The position numbers and the translations under genes are program-made. Of a DNA stretch of 64,000 bases, positions 44,698 through 52,159 are shown piece after piece. The notes under the pieces were generated by a model. The model was given only the letters and a program-made list of their open reading frames with translations, was not told where the DNA came from and made no database searches. Each line of letters opens with the position of its first letter. Position 1 is the first letter of the stretch. Source of the stretch: Thainema sp966674685 (GTDB taxonomy: Bacteria > Cyanobacteriota > Cyanobacteriia > Phormidesmidales > Phormidesmidaceae). Where the stretch lies: NCBI GenBank assembly GCA_966674685.1, contig CBKWJC010000003.1:1-64000 (forward strand). Direction: 5' to 3'.

Positions 44698-44770
44698 CAA
44701 CTCTAGCCGAGTCATCAACAGGGAACACACAACTGCCGACAGCTTTCTTCATGAGAGATGTCGGTTTTTT
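44698..44770 (+). ncRNA. candidate small RNA with its own promoter and terminator
   Basis: A TATATA box (44688-44693) is followed by a small 5' hairpin (ACTC 44700-44703 with GAGT 44709-44712), about 23 unpaired bases (ATCAACAGGGAACACACAAC), and an intrinsic terminator (CCGACA 44736-44741 with TGTCGG 44759-44764, then six T). It runs on the plus strand between two minus-strand genes, so it is no gene's 3' end. The layout recalls Yfr1 (hairpin, open stretch, terminator), but the Yfr1 motif ACTCCTCACAC is absent. The -35 is weak. Confidence 0.45.
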
Positions 44771-44777
44771 ATTGTCC

Positions 44778-44826
44778 AAAAATAGAAGAGGCGTTTGTCG
44801 GCCTGACAAACGCCTCTTCTATTTTT
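44778..44826 (-). terminator. 22-bp terminator of the FKBP gene
   Basis: A perfect 22-base-pair stem (44778-44799 with 44805-44826) and five-base loop, with T5 on the minus-strand side. Begins 14 bases after the FKBP stop. Confidence 0.85.
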
Positions 44827-44839
44827 AGACAGACAGAGC

Positions 44840-45268
44840 TTATACAATTTCAACTAGCTCAATATCAAATATGAGATTTTCCCCAGCTAATGGATGATTT
44901 GCATCCAGCGTCACTTTGCTGTCCGAAACGTCCGTAACCAGAACCGGGATAGCTTGACCATTCGGCTGACCAATTTGAAGCTGTTGTCCTACAGCTAAGG
45001 GGATATCGGCTGGAATTTGCTGCCGTTCAACTACAACAACGCGCTCTGGATTATGCGCTCCATAAGCTTGGTCAGGGGGAATATTAGTTGTTTTTGACTC
45101 CCCTGGACTCATCCCCATTACAGCGGATTCAAACCCCGGAATGATACCACCTGATCCGACTGAAAACTCTAGTGGCTCTCGGTTAGCGGAAGAATCGAAA
45201 ACCGTTCCATCTTCAAGCTTTCCGGTGTAGTGAACCTTAACCGTATCACCGTTTTTAACTTGTGTCAT
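44840..45268 (-). CDS. FKBP-type peptidyl-prolyl isomerase, SlyD-like
   Basis: 142 residues. Prolyl isomerase and chaperone. VKVHYTGKLEDGTVFDSSAN and the split FKBP domain with the IF insert (AYGAHNPERVVVVERQQIPA) are of SlyD type, and the domain closes with NHPLAGENLIFDIELVEI. The histidine-rich nickel-binding tail of E. coli SlyD is missing. GAGG lies about 12 bases before the ATG. Cytoplasmic, monocistronic. Confidence 0.93.
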   Translation of the reverse strand: MTQVKNGDTVKVHYTGKLEDGTVFDSSANREPLEFSVGSGGIIPGFESAVMGMSPGESKTTNIPPDQAYGAHNPERVVVVERQQIPADIPLAVGQQLQIGQPNGQAIPVLVTDVSDSKVTLDANHPLAGENLIFDIELVEIV

Positions 45269-45369
45269 AAGAAGTTGCCTCGTTATCTAGTGCTAGATTA
45301 ACAACTCCTTGACGATTACCCGTCATGCCTTAGGCATTTCTAGAGATTTCCACATCTTGCAACATTGTC

Positions 45370-45421
45370 ACTCAAGAGGGCCATTTCACTACGCTGCGAT
45401 AGCAAAATGACCCTCTTGAGT
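45370..45421. terminator. hairpin after clpP
   Basis: Imperfect 17-base stem (45370-45386 with 45405-45421, one mismatch) 28 bases past the clpP stop. T4 follows on the plus strand only. Confidence 0.55.
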
Positions 45422-45448
45422 TTTAGTTGTGACTGTGTAAAGTCCGTC

Positions 45449-46051
45449 TTAGCCGACTGCTGGACGACTACCCACCGCATGACGATCAATAACCTGATCA
45501 ATCAGACCGTATTCCATTGCCTCTACAGGCGACATGAAGAAATCACGCTCGGTATCTTCCTGAATTTTGTCGAGCGGCTGTCCCGTATGATGCGCTAGTG
45601 CCGAATTGAGATAGCTCTTGAGATATAGAATTTCACGAGCCTGAATTTCAATATCAGTTGCTTGCCCTTGAGCACCACCGATTGGCTGGTGAATCATAAT
45701 TCGGGAGTTGGGTAGGCTCATCCGTTTGCCCTTGGTGCCACCACTGAGCAAAAACGCTCCCATGCTGGCTGCCAATCCTACGCAAATGGTGCACACATCT
45801 GGGCGAATGTGTTTCATCGTATCGTAAATGCCGAGTCCGGCCAAGACGGAACCCCCCGGTGAGTTGATATAGAGGTAGATGTCCTTTTCTGGATCTTCAG
45901 CTTCCAGGAACAGCATTTGTGCCACGATCAGATTCGCGACATCGGACGTGACCTGTTCACCCAGAAAGACAATACGCTCTCGCAGTAGTCGAGAATAAAT
46001 ATCAAAGGCGCGCTCACCACGACCTGACTGCTCGATAACGGTTGGAATCAT
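45449..46051 (-). CDS. clpP: ATP-dependent Clp protease proteolytic subunit
   Basis: 200 residues. Serine peptidase of the Clp complex. The triad is Ser96 (GLAASMGAFLL), His121 (IMIHQPIGGAQG) and Asp170 (TERDFFMSP). The start MIPTVIEQSGRGERAFDIYS is the usual ClpP start; an ORF extension of 28 residues upstream (to 46135) is not conserved-looking. Cyanobacteria have several ClpP paralogues; no clpX or clpR neighbour is present, so which paralogue this is stays open. Confidence 0.94.
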   Translation of the reverse strand: MIPTVIEQSGRGERAFDIYSRLLRERIVFLGEQVTSDVANLIVAQMLFLEAEDPEKDIYLYINSPGGSVLAGLGIYDTMKHIRPDVCTICVGLAASMGAFLLSGGTKGKRMSLPNSRIMIHQPIGGAQGQATDIEIQAREILYLKSYLNSALAHHTGQPLDKIQEDTERDFFMSPVEAMEYGLIDQVIDRHAVGSRPAVG

Positions 46052-46250
46052 GGAAGTTCTGCGTCCCCAAGTAAACGTTTCACTAATTCTAGCGATTTCC
46101 GGCTCAGAACGCGTACAGGCATGAAGTTCGGACAACCCTAAGTGGTTTGGAAAGTGCTGAGTGCTGAGTACGACGCTATAGTAGCCCTCGTTCTCGCATT
46201 CTTAACTGGTAATGACTATACCCCTCTTTTATTACTCCGCCCAGAGAAAA

Positions 46251-46273
46251 GCCGAGCCCTGCATTCGCTCGGC
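46251..46273 (-). terminator. terminator of the BlaI-M56 operon
   Basis: GCCGAGC (46251-46257) pairs with GCTCGGC (46267-46273); on the minus strand TTTTCTC follows. About 130 bases past the protease gene. Confidence 0.55.
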
Positions 46274-46401
46274 CTGTATGGCTGATGATTCCATCATATC
46301 CAGCGACGGAATTTGGACCCCTCAGATTCCCTCTGAACAGAGGGATAAAAATCGAAGCAGCGCCCATCCCCGGTTTTAGATGCGTTTATTTGTATGCAGA
46401 G

Positions 46402-47286
46402 CTAATGGTGAAATGGCACTGTTAGGAGCGGCAGCACGATCCATCCCAGCCAGCACCATTCCCAGCGGCTGATTGGATGCTGCCAGTCAAATTCTGGGGA
46501 TTCTGACAGCAGGGCATTAATTCGCTCTTGCATCCGGTCACCGATGGCTTGACAGCTAAATGCTGCTGACAACGCGCTGGTTTGCATGAGGGGCGCTTTG
46601 GCAACTTGAACTAGGGATTCCGCTAACACCAGTTGATCTACTTGCTGCGCGGCCCACTGGTCGGCTCGAATTTCCCGTAGAAGCAACAGTTCCTCCCATA
46701 GCGCCTGAGTATGTGGTAGCCAAACCGTGAGTTTTCGCAACCAGCCGAGCCAGAAAAACCAAAAGGTATCACGATACGCATAGTGGCCTATTTCATGCAC
46801 CAGTACTGCCTGAAGCTGGGTAGGGGTTAAGGACTCAATCAGTCCCTGGCTTACCATCAGTTCCGGTTCCCAAAAGCCAACTTGGGCGCTGTAGGGCAGA
46901 TGTGTATCTAAGATACGACAGCGATAACCGTGGAGTTCCTGACAAGGCTGCGCTTTAGCGGATCGCACTGCTTGCCAACCGGATACACCTGAGCACAACC
47001 CTACCACTAGCGCTAGGCCAATGAAACTCCAGGCCAAACTGTAAATGCTCCAGCCTTCCCAGTAGGTGACCATGTGCCCCGATGGCCCCATCAGGATGAT
47101 TGCGATCGCAGTCATCACGGGTAAACAAGCGGGCACTAAAAAGCGAATCAGCGCCTGCTGCCACCGCTGTTGATATGAACCGGACACGCGCCAGCTTAGC
47201 CGGAGAATGGCCGACACAATCAGCGTGGCAAGTACTAAGCCCAAATGCATCCAGCCAAACTGCATGATGCTAGAGTGCATCATCAT
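46402..47286 (-). CDS. M56 family membrane metallopeptidase
   Basis: 294 residues. BlaR1-like zinc protease: helices near residues 10-30, 45-65 and 80-100, then HEIGHYAYRD, the HExxH zinc motif, with FWLGWLRKLTVWLPH following. A C-terminal helix (WEWCWLGWIVLPLLTVPFHH) ends the protein. It lacks the penicillin-binding sensor domain of BlaR1, so beta-lactam sensing is not implied. By family analogy it cleaves the BlaI-type repressor encoded just before it; the genes overlap by four bases. Confidence 0.88.
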   Translation of the reverse strand: MMMHSSIMQFGWMHLGLVLATLIVSAILRLSWRVSGSYQQRWQQALIRFLVPACLPVMTAIAIILMGPSGHMVTYWEGWSIYSLAWSFIGLALVVGLCSGVSGWQAVRSAKAQPCQELHGYRCRILDTHLPYSAQVGFWEPELMVSQGLIESLTPTQLQAVLVHEIGHYAYRDTFWFFWLGWLRKLTVWLPHTQALWEELLLLREIRADQWAAQQVDQLVLAESLVQVAKAPLMQTSALSAAFSCQAIGDRMQERINALLSESPEFDWQHPISRWEWCWLGWIVLPLLTVPFHH

Positions 47287-47705
47287 GATCGCGCCTCCCG
47301 CCGCTGTCGTGCGGCTTGAATGCGCTGTGCGATCGCATCCAGTTGTTCTAGGCTAGCCGCATCTAAACTGTCAGCAAATGCCGCCACGATATCGGGATTG
47401 CTGACCGCCAGAAATTTCTGAAGCTGGTCGTGGGCGTGCAGCATGTTTGCTTCTGCCTGTGAAATGCGCGGTTGCCAGCAAAAGGCTTTGCCCTGTTTTT
47501 GTCGTCTCACCCAGCCTTTCTTGGCCAATCGATTTAATACAGTGGTGACGGAAGCATAGGCTAATTCCCGGTCTGGATCAGCCAGAATCTGATCGTGTAT
47601 CTCTTTCACGGTAGCCATCTGGCGCTGCCAAAGAATGCTCATGATCTCAGCTTCGAGCGAGCCAAGACTGAGATGTTTCGGAGTGTAATCCGGTAAGGGC
47701 GGCAT
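47283..47705 (-). CDS. BlaI/MecI/CopY-type transcriptional repressor
   Basis: About 140 residues. Winged helix of the penicillinase-repressor family: LGSLEAEIMSILWQRQMATV, KEIHDQI, AYASVTTVLNRLAKKGWVRR and KQGKAFCWQPRIS. The C-terminal half (LQKFLAVSNPDIVAAFADSL) is the dimerisation region. The ATG at 47705 (MPPLPDYTPK) is chosen over a GTG at 47732. Overlaps the M56 gene by four bases. Probably autoregulates the pair; no clear operator was identified. Confidence 0.9.
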   Translation of the reverse strand: MPPLPDYTPKHLSLGSLEAEIMSILWQRQMATVKEIHDQILADPDRELAYASVTTVLNRLAKKGWVRRQKQGKAFCWQPRISQAEANMLHAHDQLQKFLAVSNPDIVAAFADSLDAASLEQLDAIAQRIQAARQRREARS

Positions 47706-48060
47706 GAGATGAAGAAACGTCAGGATAGTCACTTTTACTGTATCAGCAATCCCTCAGAAACTGGATTTCTGCGATCGCATGTTCTCAATCAGCACGTTTG
47801 CTGAGCAACCTGGCTTCCGACGAATACTTCTGTGGAGTTTGAAATATCGCTGTAGCCGCTTGGTTAGGACAAGGGCGTTTGGGTGGCACGGCGAAGCCGT
47901 ACCACCCAAAAATCTCGATTAATAGGACGATTCTTATAGACGATTCCTATAAATGAAAGTGCAAGGAAATCTCGGTCTCCTTGCCCTTGGACTAGGGTAT
48001 TGTCTAGGTTTTCCGTGAGTGATATGGGTTCTGCGATCGCAGCAGACCTACCTCCACAAC
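47706..48060. other. intergenic with palindromes, no gene
   Basis: Holds the palindrome CAGAAA-ctggat-TTCTG at 47755-47771, like the one at 2001-2016, and a long hairpin at 47878-47910 (TTTGGGTGG, one mismatch, ACGGC, loop GAA). The latter may end NDH-2 transcription or be a dispersed element. Confidence 0.55.
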
Positions 48061-49458
48061 CTAAACATTTGCGACGGATTCTGCTCGTGCTGTTTCGATT
48101 GGCTCTGATACGTTTTGACGAGGAACCGACGGTAGCTCATCGTCACCAGTAATGAGACGGGCACCGCGCTTGCGGGTGAAGTAGTTCCAGCTCCACTGGA
48201 GCATCACCAACAGCTTGTTATCAAATTCGATCAGGTAGTAGATGTGGACAAAAATCCAGATCAACCAAGCCGGGAAGCCCTTCATCTTGACGCCCTTGAG
48301 ATTCACAACCGCCGCATGACGACCAATCACCGCCAAGCTGCCCATGTCGCTATAGCGGAAGGGTTGGATCTGATCGCCCTTCAGCCGATAGCGAATCGCT
48401 TTGGCAACATACTTACCCTGCTGCATGGCAACTGGCGCTACACCCGGTAATGGGCGATTGTCTTGATGGGCATAGTGGGCCAAGTCACCGATGACGAAAA
48501 TATCGGGATAGGTTGGCAAACTCAAATCAGGACTGACAATCACGCGTCCCACTCGGTCTAGCTCAGCCCCTGTCCGTTCAGCCAGCTTGCGACCCATAGG
48601 CGATGCTTTCACGCCAGCCGCCCATAAAACGGTGCAGGAACGTAGCTCATCGACTTCTTCGCCACGCTTAATGGTTACAACATCACCATCGATGTTGGTG
48701 ACGAGTGACTGGGTTTGCACCGTAACACCAAGCTGTTTAAGAGACGCTTCAGCTTCGGCAGATAGCTCCGGTGGATAAGGAGGCAGTACCCGATCCATTC
48801 CTTCCAGCAGCAAAATGCGCGTTTCGGATGTGTTAATCGAGTGGAAGTCATCACGCAGCGTAACGTAAGCCAGTTCAGCCAGTGCGCCAGCTAGCTCAAC
48901 CCCCGTCGGGCCGCCGCCAACGACAACAAACGTGAGTAAGGCTTTCCGCTTCTCTGGATCGGTTTCTTTTTCTGCTGCTTCAAACGCCAGGAAAATGCGA
49001 CGACGCACTTCGAGCGCATCTTCGACTGTTTTCATCCCAGGTGCAACATCGGCCCAGTGGTCGTTGCCGAAGTAGTGATGGCTAACGCCTGTAGCCAGAA
49101 TCAGGCTATCGTAGCTAATTTCGTTACCCTCTCTGAGGATAACTTTCTTATCATCTGCATCAATGTCAATCACCTCACCCATCAGCACCTGCACGTTTTT
49201 CTGGTTGTTGAGTACAGCACGGATCGGCGAGGAAATATCACCAGCAGACAGACCACCTGTAGCGACTTGATAAAGCAATGGCTGGAAGAGGTGGAAATTC
49301 CGCTTATCAATTAAGGTAACTTTGACGGGTAAACCGCTAAACGCTTTAGCTGCATACAAGCCACCAAATCCTCCACCTACAATTACGACATGGTGTGGAT
49401 TTGGGGCTGTTGGTCTCAATGGGCGAGAGAGCTGTTGCTGCGTCTGTTGCTGGGTCAT
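48061..49458 (-). CDS. type II NADH dehydrogenase (NDH-2)
   Basis: 465 residues. Non-proton-pumping NADH:quinone oxidoreductase. The N-terminal FAD motif is VVIVGGGFGGLYAAKAFSGL, the NADH motif is FVVVGGGPTGVELAGALAEL, and the third region is TYPDIFVIGDLAHYAHQDNR. The C-terminal amphipathic and hydrophobic part (GFPAWLIWIFVHIYYLIEFD) anchors it to the membrane. Synechocystis has three paralogues (NdbA, B, C); this one resembles the NdbA/NdbB type, without certainty. Monocistronic. Confidence 0.93.
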   Translation of the reverse strand: MTQQQTQQQLSRPLRPTAPNPHHVVIVGGGFGGLYAAKAFSGLPVKVTLIDKRNFHLFQPLLYQVATGGLSAGDISSPIRAVLNNQKNVQVLMGEVIDIDADDKKVILREGNEISYDSLILATGVSHHYFGNDHWADVAPGMKTVEDALEVRRRIFLAFEAAEKETDPEKRKALLTFVVVGGGPTGVELAGALAELAYVTLRDDFHSINTSETRILLLEGMDRVLPPYPPELSAEAEASLKQLGVTVQTQSLVTNIDGDVVTIKRGEEVDELRSCTVLWAAGVKASPMGRKLAERTGAELDRVGRVIVSPDLSLPTYPDIFVIGDLAHYAHQDNRPLPGVAPVAMQQGKYVAKAIRYRLKGDQIQPFRYSDMGSLAVIGRHAAVVNLKGVKMKGFPAWLIWIFVHIYYLIEFDNKLLVMLQWSWNYFTRKRGARLITGDDELPSVPRQNVSEPIETARAESVANV

Positions 49459-50030
49459 GGCGGTCGCGTCCTTAGTACCTAGTCCTGGATTGATGGATAA
49501 CGGATTCGGCTACTCGATTCGTTGCAAAAGTTAACCTAATCGCTGCCAATATTTTACACAAGTTTATGTTCCTCGGTTTAAAAGAGGAGTGTCTGCCGAT
49601 ACGGAGCGATTTAACTTCATAAGTTGTACCATTTCTTTGCAAAATTGATACATAGCGACAGCAAAAGGAATGGCAGGTAGACGTGGCAGATGGGAACACT
49701 GAATGATAAAGGTGCGTCGTGGCTGAACAAGTTTATGGATTATATGAATCTAGATCACAGCGATAAAGACGTATCAATTGTCACCATGTAACTTGGGTTG
49801 TAATGCCGCTGTTCCCGTGGCTTAATTTCAACCGAATCACGCGCATCTACAATCATGCGGCAACCAATTTAAGCAGCTCGTCTGAAAAGGCTTGTAGACT
49901 TTTTATTTTGGATTTTGCCTCTGATATGGATTCAAGCCCCCGGAACTCGTTTATGCGTCAGTATTGGCATACAGCGGATTTGATGTAAGTTACGGTGCTG
50001 TTTAGCTAGGGATGCGTCAGGCTGAATATT
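49459..50030. other. divergent intergenic, no convincing gene
   Basis: Promoter region between NDH-2 and the protein kinase. A frame at 49803-49988 (MPLFPWLNFNRITRIYNHAA) has no ribosome-binding site and no family features. Confidence 0.45.
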
Positions 50031-51956
50031 ATGCTGGGTGACACAATTGGTGGACGATATCAAATTCAAGAATATTTGGGTGGTGGTGGCTTTGGGCAGA
50101 CTTATTTAGCTCAGGATATTCACTTACCGGGTTATCCACGCTGTGTTATCAAGCAACTCAAACCGAAAGTGGCTGACCCAATTACGCTACAGTCGGCTCG
50201 TCGCCTATTCGATACAGAGGCGCAAGCGCTTTATGCGTTGGGTAATCACGATCGCATTCCTCGTTTACTGGCTCACTTTGAGGAAAACCAGCAGTTTTAT
50301 CTGGCGCAGGAGCTGATTGATGGCCAGTTGCTCAGCCAAGAACTGGGGGCTGGGCGCTGCTGGAGTGAAGCGAAATTAATTGAAGTCCTGGACGATTTGC
50401 TCTCGACGCTGGCCTTTGTGCATGAGCAGGGTGTGATTCATCGCGATATCAAGCCGTCTAATTTGATTCGGCGACGGTCAGATCAAAAAATTGTGATGAT
50501 TGACTTTGGCTCGGTTAAGCAGGTGGGCCATTTGTCTGCGATCGCACAGGAGCAGGGCCAGGTGAGTATCACCATTGCCGTGGGTTCACTGGGCTATATG
50601 CCGAATGAGCAGCTTGCAGGGCAACCCTGTCTGAGCAGCGATATCTATGCTGTGGGCATGCTAGCGATTCAGGCACTGACGGGCATTGATCCGAAAACGC
50701 TGAAAAAAGATGTGCGGACGAGCGAAATTCTCTGGCGCGATCAGGCTGTGGTGAGTGATTGGCTGGCCGATATCATTGACCGCATGGTGCGTTACGACTT
50801 TCGCCAGCGGTACTCATCTGCGGGTGAGGCGCTGGCGGCACTGCGACAGACTGAGGAGGATGCGTTTGAGGCCGACGAAACCATTGCGATCGCACCAGCC
50901 GTCTCCAGCCCAGCCGCAAATCCAGCCCGTGGATCTGATGTAGATACGCTGCTGGATGATTTCGCCATCGACGATACGACATCCGGTGACGAGCCGACCC
51001 TCGAACTCTATCAGGGCAGCGTCATCTTCAACCCGTCTGACGGGCACCTGCTAGTGTGGATGGAGCGGGGCGATGAGCTGTTTCAGAGCCAGCGATTTGG
51101 GGCAGCGCTGTCCTGCTATGAGCGAATTATCAAAGCGCGACCGGAGGATTATCTGACCTGGTTTAAGCACGCGATCGCACTAGAAAATATGCAGCAGTAT
51201 GCCGATGCCGTCGAGTCCTATCAGCAGGTGATCCGGCTGCGCCCCAATGATTACCTGGCCTGGTATCGACAGGGCAAAGCGCTGGAAATTTTAGAGCGCT
51301 GGGCAGACGCACTGGCAGCGTATAAAGAAGTGATTCGTCTCCAGCCCAATAACTACTGGGTCTGGCACGATCGCGGTCAGGTGCTGGAACGCTTGCATAA
51401 CCAGGAAGCCGCGATCGCAGCCTACACCAAAGCGGTGCAGATCAAGCCGGACTTTCAACTCGCCATCGACAGCCGTAAACGCCTGCTCAACCAGCTTGAA
51501 CGAGTCGAACAGCTCTATCAGCTTCAGCACTATGAAGATGCGATCGCATCCTGTGATCAATTAATTGAGCAGGAACCTGACAATTCTCTGGCCTGGCTGA
51601 TGCGCGGCATGGCAATGGAAAACTTAGGCCAGCTCAAGGCTGCAGCATCTTCCTATGCCCGAGTGACGCGACTCCAGCCCTCGGATCATCTGGCTTGGTA
51701 CAAGCAAGCCTCTGTCCTAGAAAAAATCGAGCGCTACTCAGACGCACTGACGGCCTATAACCAAGTGGTAGCGCTCCAGCCGGATAACTGTTGGGCCTGG
51801 CACGATCGCGGTCGCATTCTGGAACAGATTGGTCAGCTCGAAGAGGCTATCGTATCCTACGATCGCGCTGTTCAGCTCAAGTCCGGCTTTCAGGAAGCGC
51901 TACAAAGCTGTGAACGCGTGATGAATCGGCTGAAACATCGCCAAGTGTTACGCTAA
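50031..51956 (+). CDS. Ser/Thr protein kinase with C-terminal TPRs
   Basis: 641 residues. Hanks-type kinase domain (1-275): glycine loop LGGGGFGQTYLA (16-27), Lys41 in VIKQL, catalytic loop HRDIKPSN (137-144), DFG at 158-160, and APE-like GYMPNEQ. A short acidic linker follows. TPRs fill about 345-635 (SALSCYERIIKARPEDYLTW-like units such as YADAVESYQQVIRLRPNDYL). The kinase-TPR architecture is frequent in cyanobacteria. No membrane helix. The nearby histidine kinase converges on it across a shared terminator. Confidence 0.93.
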   Translation: MLGDTIGGRYQIQEYLGGGGFGQTYLAQDIHLPGYPRCVIKQLKPKVADPITLQSARRLFDTEAQALYALGNHDRIPRLLAHFEENQQFYLAQELIDGQLLSQELGAGRCWSEAKLIEVLDDLLSTLAFVHEQGVIHRDIKPSNLIRRRSDQKIVMIDFGSVKQVGHLSAIAQEQGQVSITIAVGSLGYMPNEQLAGQPCLSSDIYAVGMLAIQALTGIDPKTLKKDVRTSEILWRDQAVVSDWLADIIDRMVRYDFRQRYSSAGEALAALRQTEEDAFEADETIAIAPAVSSPAANPARGSDVDTLLDDFAIDDTTSGDEPTLELYQGSVIFNPSDGHLLVWMERGDELFQSQRFGAALSCYERIIKARPEDYLTWFKHAIALENMQQYADAVESYQQVIRLRPNDYLAWYRQGKALEILERWADALAAYKEVIRLQPNNYWVWHDRGQVLERLHNQEAAIAAYTKAVQIKPDFQLAIDSRKRLLNQLERVEQLYQLQHYEDAIASCDQLIEQEPDNSLAWLMRGMAMENLGQLKAAASSYARVTRLQPSDHLAWYKQASVLEKIERYSDALTAYNQVVALQPDNCWAWHDRGRILEQIGQLEEAIVSYDRAVQLKSGFQEALQSCERVMNRLKHRQVLR

Positions 51957-52077
51957 TTGGGGCTGTTCTACCATTTTTCATTTTCCTATCGATAGACTAT
52001 CGATAGAGCTACAGCTCTGATGGTGTGGGCATTGCAGCAGGGAGCAAGGGACTCCGTGTGTATAGTGGTTCTAAATA

Positions 52078-52128
52078 AGAACGGGAGAGGAGAGTGCCTC
52101 AGGATGAGGCCCTCTCCTCTCCCGTTCT
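52078..52128. terminator. long bidirectional terminator between convergent genes
   Basis: A 17-base-pair perfect stem (52078-52094 with 52112-52128), with a further GCCTC/GAGGC inside. It separates the Ser/Thr kinase and the histidine kinase genes. Confidence 0.75.
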
Positions 52129-52159
52129 CTCATTCTTAACTGGAATGGCATATGAATCG

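Noticed and set aside
44698..44770. Identity with Yfr1 or Yfr2
   Set aside because: The Yfr1 core ACTCCTCACAC is absent, and I could not match the Yfr2 loop motif with confidence. Kept as an unnamed candidate.
49803..49988. 61-codon ORF before the protein kinase
   Set aside because: No supported start signal and no domain; likely part of the kinase upstream region.
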